A stretch of DNA of 64,000 bases from assembly GCF_047663525.1 (NCBI RefSeq), contig NC_092593.1, positions 29,724,501 to 29,788,500 on the forward strand, written 5' to 3'. Below are positions 35,201 through 41,910 of the stretch, piece after piece. Under the pieces are notes generated by a model, which was not told the DNA's origin, did no database searches, and saw nothing but the letters and a program-made list of their open reading frames with translations. The DNA is from Anas platyrhynchos (lineage: Eukaryota > Chordata > Aves > Anseriformes > Anatidae). Position numbers and translations under genes: made by a program. Each line of letters starts with the position of its first letter. Positions within the stretch are counted from its first letter, which is position 1.

Positions 35201-37195
35201 TGTGGAGATACAATAGTATAAGACAGCTGACCTAATCAACTGCTATCTCCACAGCCTAAAATATTCTAAGAATTTTTTTCCATGTCAGACTTCAGTATCA
35301 ATGATGGTGACACAGGTGCCCGTTCATACCTCATTGCTGTTCCACCCAAAGCTCTCTGTAAGGTCTGTTGTAGACGCAGCCTGCTGGTCTAAGAGCAGAA
35401 GCTGAGCAAATAACCGTTGAAGTTGCAGTGGAATTATTCGAACCTGGAAATATAAAGCAACATATACCCAGCACATCAGAAAGTCTTCAAGCCAATCATT
35501 TTGATTTAAAAAGAAAATTAATAAAAGTCTTCTAAGAAGCCACAATTGTCTATGGCTTTTATAAGTCAGGTTACTTGACTCTCACCAAAACATCTGCCAA
35601 CAGTGGTTACCAAAACTGTACAAGGCCTCACCTTACTCAATACAGGCATGGAACGTAAGGTTTGTGATAAAGCAAAACTGCGCAGGTTAAAATTAAGTCA
35701 CCACCAAAGTACACAATGACAACTTTATCTCCTATTTTTCATAATCCTAAAACTTAAGAACTTGTTACAAGGCATCAAGACATTGATTTATGAGCTACTC
35801 CTTGATCAGTAAAAATAAAAATATGAGCAATGAGGTGGAAAGAGAGGGGTTAATGTCAACAAGCTTGATCAGCTGCCTATATTTATCTTTGATTCACAAA
35901 GATAAAATGTTTCTAAGCAACCAGCTTCAGTCCAAGAGCTGAAGAATGAAATTCTGTAGTCAGCATTAGTAAGCACTCTTAAAATAAATAATAAATTCCA
36001 GTCCCACAACATCTTGTGTATGGGTGGGCTGTTAAACCTTCAGAGCCTCAGTGCAGTCATTTAGTCTGCACACATTTTTAATTGGTGAAAAATAAGTCAT
36101 AGCATTGTAGCTTTAGTTACAGCATAGAAAGTACAAAAAAAAAAAAAAAGCACTGTATAAACTTTGGGATTGTTTCTGCTTTTCCTGAACACAAAAGAAT
36201 CTCTACCATCAAATTCAGCAGAAGCAAACTCAACATCTTGCTTCTGAAGGAAAAGCTTACAGCACCAGAAGCTTACATCTAGTGTGCAAAAAAGTATCAG
36301 CCAACCAAACTGTCTTCCAGTATCATCCTCACAAGAGATTTCAGAATATTGTTTCAATTCACATGAATCAATGCTCAGCGACTAATTACAGGAAAGTTTT
36401 AAATACCTTTGCGTCTGGTTTATTGATATCATCCAGAGTTCCAAGCTCTTCAGGTCCTAGAGAGAACAGTGCCTCTGCAATTGTAAAGAAAAATTCCTAT
36501 TTAAGAATAAATGTCTTCTCTTGAGATGTTTTATCCTAAGTGTCAAGTATCATGTTTTTTCTTTTATCAGATTAAGACATTAAACAACATATCTGAACAT
36601 CATTCATCATTACAACTGGTTCAAGCTATAAAGTACCCCTAAGCACAGAGGCATTTAAATGGCAAAATATACATTTTTTTCAAGAATTGTAGTGTCTGCA
36701 TTAAAAATGAATAGCATGTTATGAACAGCAATACCCTCTCTCATCTACACAAGCAGTAAATGGCTACCTCTAAGAAAATATAATACATATATTACTTATA
36801 TTTTGCGTAGAAGTGGCAATACTAATTTAAGAGATAAAACTGAATATCCTGTAATAACTTATTTAAATTGAAGTGAAATAAACTGTTTGTGAAAACAATC
36901 TACGTTTGTGGTGTTTCTTTAACAAATAATTAGAAATGCAAGTCACTGCAAGATATCAATTCCAATGTTACTTTAAGAAGATTTTGAACACAGTACCTCT
37001 AAATTCAGGTGTGAAAAGCAGCGTCTGCAGAAGGGAATTGAGGTAGCAGGTCCCACCTTGATTTTTGATACCACTTAGGTTGGTGAAGTCTCTGGGAGCT
37101 GGAGGCTCAGAATCTCTGGGCTTTGATTTCTTCCCTTTTCCGCAATGATTGTTTGAAATAAAGGAAAAATCCTCTTCAAATAAGTCCCCAAACAT
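8111..37195 (-). CDS. USP40: Ubiquitin carboxyl-terminal hydrolase 40, complete coding region in 32 exons
   Basis: USP40 is a USP-family cysteine protease that removes ubiquitin from proteins. The start ATG is at 37193-37195 ([12 protein letters not shown]) and the stop TAG at 8111-8113 after ...LSINVGVFR. The 32 coding exons sum to 3780 bases, 1259 residues plus stop, against about 1235-1247 in human. All introns are GT-AG and all phases agree. The Cys box [13 protein letters not shown] puts the catalytic Cys at residue 50. The His box [14 protein letters not shown] puts the catalytic His at about 305, followed by D-ELGNW. Two CxxC pairs sit in the fingers (CKECK, CGACD). Only exons 1-7 encode the protease core; the long C-terminal part contains ubiquitin-like repeats. 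The gene is head-to-head with the UGT1A cluster and carries a truncated UGT1A first exon in intron 6. Confidence 0.97.
8622..8716 (-). CDS. USP40: USP40 coding exon 31
   Basis: 95 bases. Encodes [31 protein letters not shown] plus two bases. Acceptor GACAACAG, donor AAAAG|GTATTG. Confidence 0.93.
9525..9620 (-). CDS. USP40: USP40 coding exon 30
   Basis: 96 bases. Encodes [20 protein letters not shown] then [12 protein letters not shown]; a Lys/Arg-rich run resembles a nuclear localisation signal. Acceptor TATACAG. Confidence 0.93.
10407..10617 (-). CDS. USP40: USP40 coding exon 29
   Basis: 211 bases. Encodes [40 protein letters not shown] and [20 protein letters not shown]. Donor TGG|GTAAGA. 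Confidence 0.94.
10854..10919 (-). CDS. USP40: USP40 coding exon 28
   Basis: 66 bases. Encodes [22 protein letters not shown] plus two bases. Acceptor TTTTCAG, donor GGG|GTAAGT. Confidence 0.93.
11300..11418 (-). CDS. USP40: USP40 coding exon 27
   Basis: 119 bases. Encodes [39 protein letters not shown] plus two bases. Donor CTCAA|GTAGGT avoids the in-frame TAG. Confidence 0.92.
12542..12636 (-). CDS. USP40: USP40 coding exon 26
   Basis: 95 bases. Encodes [32 protein letters not shown], matching human YLGDIEISEDATLAELKSQ. Acceptor ATCTAAAG, donor CAG|GTTAGA. Confidence 0.92.
12874..12915 (-). CDS. USP40: USP40 coding exon 25 (42-base microexon)
   Basis: Encodes [14 protein letters not shown] between the PIWW exon and the next. 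It keeps the phase, with acceptor CTCTCAAG and donor GTAG|GTAAGA. The human protein is diverged here, so identity rests on phase and splice sites. Confidence 0.75.
   Translation of the reverse strand, partial: LCQSLTSMLSPVV
13530..13656 (-). CDS. USP40: USP40 coding exon 24
   Basis: 127 bases. Encodes [20 protein letters not shown] through DDLQVSPAG. GFLKxPIWW is a USP40 landmark. Donor GGAG|GTGAGC. Confidence 0.92.
14754..14828 (-). CDS. USP40: USP40 coding exon 23
   Basis: 75 bases. Encodes [25 protein letters not shown], a ubiquitin-like fold segment. Acceptor TCCTGCAG, donor AAG|GTAAAA. Confidence 0.93.
15382..15446 (-). CDS. USP40: USP40 coding exon 22
   Basis: 65 bases. Encodes [22 protein letters not shown]. 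Acceptor TTGGTAG, donor GAA|GTAAGA. Confidence 0.92.
16688..16724 (-). CDS. USP40: USP40 coding exon 21 (37-base microexon)
   Basis: Encodes [12 protein letters not shown] plus one base, matching human CLKLMLKKSGLQ. Acceptor TTTTTTTCCAG, donor CAG|GTTAGT. Too short for ORF scanning; the phases on both sides require it. Confidence 0.9.
18014..18100 (-). CDS. USP40: USP40 coding exon 20
   Basis: 87 bases. Encodes [29 protein letters not shown]. Acceptor CTTTTTAG, donor GAA|GTAAGT. Confidence 0.91.
18755..18843 (-). CDS. USP40: USP40 coding exon 19
   Basis: 89 bases. Encodes [30 protein letters not shown]. Acceptor CCCTGAAG, donor CAG|GTATAA. Confidence 0.92.
19070..19640 (-). mobile_element. 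Old CR1 LINE fragment in USP40 intron
   Basis: On the + strand it reads as the reverse of CR1: GGCTCAACCTCCTGTTCAAA GCAGGACC, the CCTTCTCTTCAGGCTG block, and a GATACCACACTCCAGATGTT GTCTGACAAATGCTGAATAG stretch, in CR1 order. Heavily mutated. It lies between USP40 coding exons 18 and 19. Confidence 0.7.
20043..20096 (-). CDS. USP40: USP40 coding exon 18
   Basis: 54 bases. Encodes [18 protein letters not shown], matching human DNSCLRPIDRNGKLLCP. Acceptor GTTACAG, donor CCAG|GTAAAT. Confidence 0.92.
20395..20497 (+). mobile_element. CR1 LINE 3' tail
   Basis: GGGCACCCTGCTGGAGCGGG GTTGGGACAGGTGGACCC followed by GTCCCTCCCCACCTCAGCC and CATTCTGTGA is the typical CR1 3' end. It sits in a USP40 intron just left of coding exon 17. 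Confidence 0.75.
20537..20594 (-). CDS. USP40: USP40 coding exon 17
   Basis: 58 bases. Encodes [19 protein letters not shown] plus one base. Acceptor CTTCTAG, donor CTAG|GTAAGT. Confidence 0.92.
21320..21446 (-). CDS. USP40: USP40 coding exon 16
   Basis: 127 bases. Encodes [20 protein letters not shown] then [23 protein letters not shown]. The longer open frame around it is intron read-through. Confidence 0.93.
22356..22675 (-). CDS. USP40: USP40 coding exon 15
   Basis: 320 bases. Encodes [20 protein letters not shown] through [18 protein letters not shown], with two bases of the next codon. Donor AGAG|GTAACC. Confidence 0.94.
23727..23797 (-). CDS. USP40: USP40 coding exon 14
   Basis: 71 bases. 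Encodes [24 protein letters not shown]. Acceptor CTTTTTAG, donor GAG|GTAAGT. Confidence 0.93.
24790..24874 (-). CDS. USP40: USP40 coding exon 13
   Basis: 85 bases. Encodes [28 protein letters not shown]. Acceptor CAATTAG, donor GATG|GTAAGA. Confidence 0.92.
25180..25300 (+). mobile_element. CR1 LINE 3' tail
   Basis: GGTGTCCCTGCACATCACTG AGGGTCTGGAACTAAATGG then TCAGGTCCCTTCCAGCCCAA ACCATTCTGTGATTTTATGA is a CR1 3' end, in the intron between USP40 coding exons 12 and 13. Confidence 0.8.
25788..25959 (-). CDS. USP40: USP40 coding exon 12
   Basis: 172 bases. Encodes [20 protein letters not shown] through [12 protein letters not shown], the start of a ubiquitin-like segment. Donor CAG|GTATTC. 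Confidence 0.94.
27051..27132 (-). CDS. USP40: USP40 coding exon 11
   Basis: 82 bases. Encodes [27 protein letters not shown]. Acceptor GTTACAG, donor AAGAG|GTATAT. Confidence 0.93.
27603..27924 (-). CDS. USP40: USP40 coding exon 10
   Basis: 322 bases. Encodes [15 protein letters not shown], the [14 protein letters not shown] block and [24 protein letters not shown]. Acceptor CATTTTAG, donor AAG|GTACGC, phase 1 at the end. Confidence 0.94.
28862..28969 (-). CDS. USP40: USP40 coding exon 9
   Basis: 108 bases. Encodes [18 protein letters not shown] then [16 protein letters not shown], a conserved USP40 block. Donor AAG|GTAATA. Confidence 0.93.
29316..29417 (-). CDS. USP40: USP40 coding exon 8
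   Basis: 102 bases, 34 codons. Acidic linker [15 protein letters not shown] through [10 protein letters not shown]. It is diverged from human but has the same exon position and phase. Confidence 0.88.
29984..30112 (-). CDS. USP40: USP40 coding exon 7 (His box)
   Basis: 129 bases. Encodes [15 protein letters not shown], then [21 protein letters not shown] with catalytic His at about residue 305. Donor CAA|GTAAGT. Confidence 0.95.
31032..31175 (-). CDS. USP40: USP40 coding exon 6
   Basis: 144 bases. Encodes [20 protein letters not shown] through NLRPFCEQ. The intron between this exon and the preceding one (31176-33932) holds the UGT1A-derived block. Confidence 0.95.
31480..31600 (+). pseudogene. 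Possible degenerate UGT1A first-exon fragment in USP40 intron 6
   Basis: The frame [20 protein letters not shown] resembles FMRGFPCSLHYDAPQCPSPL of the 41 kb exon, and the bases GAGAGGATTTTCACAAATTT CACACTATGA align with that region. The match is short. It could be the displaced second half of the truncated copy or chance. Confidence 0.35.
33132..33144 (+). promoter_or_regulatory. HNF1-like palindrome upstream of truncated UGT1A exon
   Basis: GTAAATCATTAAC differs from the HNF1 consensus GTTAATNATTAAC at one base. It lies about 117 bases before the ATG at 33261. Confidence 0.6.
33261..33545 (+). pseudogene. Truncated UGT1A first exon inside USP40 intron 6
   Basis: From ATG 33261 it encodes the same signal peptide and MDGSHWLSM region as the intact exon at 41056, for about 75 residues with few differences. 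It lacks 12 bases found in the intact copy at the KTYPVDYT segment. Homology fades near 33545, and the frame ends at TAA 33597. The TDP motif and the whole second half of the exon, including its splice donor, are missing, so it cannot supply a functional N-terminal domain. It runs antisense to USP40. Confidence 0.88.
33588..33612. repeat. Perfect 10-base inverted repeat with 5-base loop
   Basis: ATGATACATT, loop AACAT, AATGTATCAT. It lies just past the point where the truncated UGT1A copy loses homology. Confidence 0.6.
33933..34079 (-). CDS. USP40: USP40 coding exon 5
   Basis: 147 bases, 49 codons. Encodes [20 protein letters not shown] through [14 protein letters not shown], with the second Cys pair CGAC. 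Acceptor TGCGTAG, donor AAG|GTAATG. Confidence 0.93.
34619..34783 (-). CDS. USP40: USP40 coding exon 4
   Basis: 165 bases. Encodes [20 protein letters not shown] through [11 protein letters not shown], including the first zinc-finger-like Cys pair of the fingers subdomain. Donor CAG|GTAAAG. Confidence 0.95.
35330..35443 (-). CDS. USP40: USP40 coding exon 3
   Basis: 114 bases. Encodes [20 protein letters not shown] through FGWNSNE, nearly identical to human USP40. Acceptor TTCCAG, donor GAG|GTATGA. Confidence 0.95.
36407..36474 (-). CDS. USP40: USP40 coding exon 2
   Basis: 68 bases, acceptor TTGCAG, donor AAG|GTATTT. Encodes [12 protein letters not shown] then [11 protein letters not shown], matching the human segment. 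Confidence 0.94.
36997..37195 (-). CDS. USP40: USP40 coding exon 1 (start codon, Cys box)
   Basis: The exon extends a further 18 bases of 5'UTR to 37213 (acceptor TTAATAG). It encodes residues 1-66 plus one base, including [15 protein letters not shown] with the nucleophilic Cys50. Donor GAG|GTACTG. Confidence 0.96.
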
Positions 37196-37959
37196 TGTGA
37201 AGACAAAACAGTCCTATTAAAACACAAAATAATCAATTTAACAAAAAATGTAACTGAATCCACCCACTTCAAATCCTCAATGATGAACCTTTCAGTCCCA
37301 AATCAAGAAACTGCTTATACTATTTTGTTTCATATTCCGTTCACTTTAAAAAGGGAGCGTCAGATCCATACAGAGATATGCACTAATGTGACAAAAAGGT
37401 TCAAGTAAAAGCATTTATCTTCACACAGGTCTGAAAATACTTCTAACTAAAATCAAACTCATCACATTTTAATTTTGTATCAGCAGGAATATGCATACCA
37501 AAAAAAAAAAGGTCCTTCTCAACACCTGTAATTAACTAGTGTTCCACTTACCTGCAGGAAAGTTTAATAAGGCCCCCCAAATTTGTAAAAATGCCCATGC
37601 TGGGTCTCAACAAATCCATCTATGCAAATAGTCTCTATTATTGGTCAGTTCAGGTGGGAAGAACTTAATAAACCAGTAAATACAGAGCAATATTTTACCA
37701 AAACATTTTCTTCACTTCTAGATATTGAAAGCCAGAAACTCAACGGCAACAAACTGGTGCTTCTTCTTTTTACCAGTCCAGTTCCATAGCCCCGTGATCT
37801 TTTAGCACGTACCAAGATTCCCAACTAGCTCCTGTTTCCACCCCATAGTTCCATGTGGTATGTTGTAATACTTGTTTCAGATGTGAATAAACAGTGAGCT
37901 ATATTGAAGCAGTGAATAATCATTCCTGTGCCTACCTTCACCTTCTTTACCATATTCCA

Positions 37960-38800
37960 CTCAGGTGTCACCTCCAGACAAAAGCCCCTACAGTGACATA
38001 ATCATTCCTACAACTGAATCTCTCCCCCATCTTCAGTTGATAAGGCCAACTTCCCCTGATGCCTTTACACTTTTTGACATAGGAGGACCACATCTGCATG
38101 CAATATTCAAGATGGGTGCAAACCATGGGTTTCTATACCTAAATTACAGTGTGCTATTTTGTTCTTCTTGTACAATGGCTGAGCATTGAGCTGCCTTTAA
38201 AGCAGTCTTTATCATCCCAAGTTCTCATCCCTGTACATTCGTTCCAAACCCTGCCACTACACAGTTTCCATAAATACGTGGGTGTACGTGATTGTTGTTT
38301 GTCTCTGCCCCACGATATGCATCTTTTTTGACTCACCTACAATCGATGCTGTCAGCTATGTATCGTTCAGCTGTTCAGTAGCTTAAAGACTTGAAAATTT
38401 CACTACTAGGACTTGACTATACCACAATATACCTGCCAGCTTCACAAGAAAAATTAACCACCTGACTTCACTGTGGTTCCCTGTCAGTTTATATGCTGAA
38501 CCCTACAAAACAGGCCCTAGAAAAGGCATGAAATAACAACCCTCACTCCTCTCTATGAGGGTTCATCTTTTGTTTCTTATCATTTAGCTGATTATTTAAT
38601 CAAGCAATAATGTTCTACTTCTCCTGCATCAGCTAAATTTCTTCAGGAGCCATCAGTGGCAAACCTTGGTGTGCACCTTTGGAAAATCCAGTTGTGGTTT
38701 ATGGCTTCTCATTCAACCAGCTGCTAGTTCCTCTGATACTGGCCAAAATTCTTTTTATTAAATAGCATTATGCGAAGCATTTTCAGTCCTTCTCACAGCA
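37960..38800 (-). mobile_element. Possible ancient CR1/L3-like LINE remnant
   Basis: Stretches such as GCAATATTCAAGATGGGTGC and the AACCTTGGTGTGCACCTTTG GAAAATCC block resemble reversed CR1-type consensus. Too decayed to be sure. It lies in the first, non-coding intron of USP40. Confidence 0.35.
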
Positions 38801-39009
38801 GGGCACCTTTTAATCAAAAGGCTGTGCTCTGAGCAGCATGGAAACACTCACTGCTTTTCTGTAACGCTTCTTCAGCACTTCACACGATACATATACACTT
38901 CAGACCCACCACAGAATAAAACTACGCGGTTGGGTTCGCTAAGAAGGAGCTCTGTTGTGGAAAAAAAACCCTTTTGCTCTCGCCCCAACAGGTTTCTCTG
39001 CCCTGAGCA

Positions 39010-39345
39010 CACCTCCAACACCTGGATCCCACCTCCCACGCTTCGGGACCTAACTGCCGAGCTTCCAGCTCCCTCCAGCCTCTCACCCTTGGCTCGGCCG
39101 TGCTGCACGTTACCGTTTAGGCACAGAAACACCCCAAAAATGCTTCTTTTGCCTTACTTTCCTCGCCTCAACGCGGGCTCAGAGCTGCCCCCAGACCCCC
39201 AGCCGCCGCCCTGCCGCCGCCGCCATATTTGTTGGGGCACCGCGCGAGGCACGCCGGGAGGCGCGGCCTCGCCGCGAGGGCTGCTGGGGGTTGTAGTTCC
39301 CCGCCCCCCCCATGGCGGCCATGACGGGGTGCCCGCGTTAGTCAG
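39010..39345 (-). promoter_or_regulatory. USP40: CpG-island promoter of USP40
   Basis: This is the only strongly GC- and CpG-rich stretch in the window, and it sits 1.8 kb upstream of the USP40 start-codon exon, so the non-coding first exon should lie here. On the - strand 39281-39298 reads GAACTACAACCCCCAGCAG, close to the ZNF143/SBS motif ACTACAANTCCCAGNNTGC. GCCGCCATATTTG near 39216-39230 and the ATGGCGGCCATG near 39310-39325 resemble YY1 sites. There is no TATA box, as expected for a housekeeping promoter. The exact start site is not visible. Confidence 0.75.
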
Positions 39346-39503
39346 CGGTTACCTTGCACAGCCTTGAACCCGGCAAAGTTTAACTCACAAATAAACCTTC
39401 CCCGGATCATTAAGCCAGCCGAGGGTGATAGGGGCGTGCTCTAAATGCTCGGAAGCTCTCCTGAGATACTGATTAACCTGTCCTGAGCTCGCCTCTGCAC
39501 CCC

Positions 39504-39600
39504 CTGCAGTTCTCATTAAGCACCCCCTGCTTTCCGTCCTCATTAAGCACCCCTGCCTTCTTTCCTCATTAAGCACCCCCTGCCTTCCCCATTAAGCCTG
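39504..39600 (+). repeat. Minisatellite, about 26-base unit, three to four copies
   Basis: Units beginning CTCATTAAGCACCCCCTGC recur at 39512, 39539 and 39565, with a partial copy at 39590. It lies next to the USP40 CpG island. The related block at 32.34 kb has a single unit-like copy, so the array expanded after duplication. Confidence 0.75.
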
Positions 39601-40114
39601 TGGCAAAGTTGGGACAACGCTCACCCTGCCACCGAAGGGGCCCGAGAGGAGGCCCAGGCTTCAGGGAGGGCAGGACACCTTTGCTTACGTGTACACCTCT
39701 CCAGCAAATTTGGGAGTGCCATTATCAAAGCATTTTCAAGAGAAAATGCTGTTTATTAAACTTCTCATGCTCCAAAGGATCACTTTTAAGTGTATTTTGC
39801 ATAAATGTAGAAGTAGTAACTTGTTCTAGTTATTACTCACCCTTTTTTTTTTTCCCTTACATTTTTACCTAAATGAAAGGTAAAACTCCCCCAGCTCTAA
39901 AGTCCAAAGATTTTGTTTTCTGAAAAGTTACCAAGTGCCTAAAAGAAAAATGCTTTCTGCCACTTGCTCTGTAGCTTCGCTACCCAAGGAAAAAAATCCA
40001 GATGTTGGTAAAGTTGGAAAAGAAAGTAAAAAGACTGACAAGAAAACCATGCAGAAAGCTCTACGCAATTAACATCATTGCATTAACAGTGGTGTGGAAG
40101 GGAGAGAAATACTG

Positions 40115-40345
40115 CCTCTGCGTCTCAGTTGTGTTTCTAAGAGGACCAAAGGGAATGACAGGGATGCTTCAGCCTGGGTGTCACAAAAAGGTTCTGGACC
40201 CAGAGAGTGGTCAGGCACTGGGACAGCTCTCAATTTGGACAACGATCTCAGACATAGGGTCTGATTTTTGGGTGGTGGGGTGTGGAGCCAGGAGTTGGAC
40301 TTGATGATCCTTGCGGGTCCCTTCAAACACAGGATATTCTATGGA
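40115..40345 (+). mobile_element. CR1 LINE 3' end
   Basis: The end of a chicken-repeat-1 element: a decayed C-terminal region, then GGAGTTGGACTTGATGATCC TTGCGGGTCCCTTCA and the ATTCTATGG tail typical of CR1 3' ends. It is absent from the paralogous block in USP40 intron 6. Confidence 0.8.
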
Positions 40346-40919
40346 CCTGTGGTTCTAAATATCCTATGTTTCATTATTTTTCCACGTCACAGTGCCATTT
40401 AGGCATCTAATTGTTTAGGTGCTTGATAGCTCCAAATCTCTGCTTCAGATGCCAGGTCAGCCCTTCTCAACGTCTCTTGGTGTTACTGTATGCCATAGGA
40501 GGGATGCTCCGTTTCCTGCTAGCTGAAAAATTGTGGTTCATCTGCCCTTTCCTCTTATCCTGAGGTTCTCCTGTTCTGTCTTCAAATAAATTCTGTGAAC
40601 ATCTGTGACTCCAACTGTGATGAAATGTGTTGAAGCTGTTTTCATTTGTTACTGTGTTATTGGAGTTGTTCTCACCAGACTCGCCTTCCTTGGCCCTGTC
40701 TAAGTGGTAAGACAAGACACAAGAGTGATAAAGAGGGAAGTCTTAAGAAATCTGATTAGGATGTCGAGGAGCTAGTTCTCTATTAAATGCTGAAGAACTC
40801 CAATGACTCAGCATGGGAAAGGGTCACTCACTACATTTGGCTTTACAAGCAATTAAAGGAAAAAAAAAAAAAAAAAGGCAACAACAGTTCTCATCCATAG
40901 CTGAGCCCAGATCAAAGCA

Positions 40920-40932
40920 GTAAATCATTAAC
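40920..40932 (+). promoter_or_regulatory. HNF1-like palindrome upstream of the 41 kb UGT1A exon
   Basis: GTAAATCATTAAC, identical to the copy at 33132 and about 124 bases before ATG 41056. HNF1 sites at this position are known to drive liver and gut expression of mammalian UGT1A first exons. Confidence 0.65.
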
Positions 40933-41055
40933 TAGAAGATAATGACAAAGCAGCACAACTCAGCAGATAAATCCATCCGCTTCCTCCAAAAGCATCTTCG
41001 AGCTACAGCCTGAAGAAGAAGACGCTTTTGCAGTCACTGCTCTGACCACGGGAAG

Positions 41056-41910
41056 ATGACTTTTCGGCTCTGCTACCTGCTTGCTGCCTCGATTTTTATC
41101 CTCCTCATTCCTGGCCTCTCCGAAGGAGGCAAACTGCTGGTGGTACCCATGGATGGAAGCCACTGGCTGAGCATGAAGCAGCTAGTTCTCAAGCTCATGG
41201 ACAGAGGACATGAAGTGGTGGTGCTTATACCAGAAATAAGCTGGCAGATGGGAAAGGGACAATCATACACTGTGAAAACATACCCAGTGGATTACACATT
41301 AGAAGACCTGGATAAGTTCTTTGCAGAGTATTTATCTGTTCACCTGAGTAACCAGCCTTTCCCAATGAATGTTCTGACACTCTACAACGTCTCAAAACGC
41401 ACTTTTGGATTGTTCCTTAATCAGTGCAAGAACATTTTCAGAAGCACAGAAATAATGCAGTACTTGAATCAAAGTGACTTTGATGCTCTCCTAACAGACC
41501 CCATTGCTTTGTGTGGAGCAACACTTGCTAATTACCTTTCTCTTCCGTTTGTGTTCTTCATGAGAGGATTTCCTTGCAGTCTACACTATGATGCACCACA
41601 GTGCCCAAGCCCTCTGTCGTATGTCCCAAGACTGTTTACATTCAACTCAGACAACATGACCTTTTTCCAGAGAGTGGAAAATGCATTGATTGCACTCCTG
41701 GAGCTTGTGTACTGTGATGCTTTCTATGAAGAAGGATTAAAGCTTTCCTCTGAAATTCTTCAAAGAGACGTATCCCTATTAGACCTGCTGAACGGTGCTT
41801 CCATTTGGCTACTGAGATACGACTTTGTGTTTGAGTATGTCAGACCGGTGATGCCCAATATGGTCTTCATTGGAGGTGTAAACTGTGCTCCGGGCAAACC
41901 ACTGCCTAAG
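41056..41910 (+). CDS. UGT1A: UGT1A alternative first exon A (intact)
   Basis: It encodes the N-terminal, aglycone-binding half (285 codons) of a UDP-glucuronosyltransferase, an ER-lumen enzyme that conjugates glucuronic acid to bilirubin, steroids and xenobiotics. A signal peptide ([20 protein letters not shown]) precedes [17 protein letters not shown]. His36 is the expected catalytic base and Asp148 in LLTDP its partner. There are three N-X-S/T sequons (NVS, NQS, NMT). The exon ends PLPK and the donor AAG|GTATGT, where the other copies have CAG. The later in-frame stop at 41955 lies in the intron. The exon must be spliced to shared exons 2-5 outside the window. It is the nearest intact exon to the USP40 promoter. 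Confidence 0.95.

Noticed and set aside
38930..39367. 145-codon Pro-rich + strand open frame over the CpG island
   Set aside because: GC-rich sequence lacks stops by composition; no domain or conserved motif, and the region is explained as a promoter.
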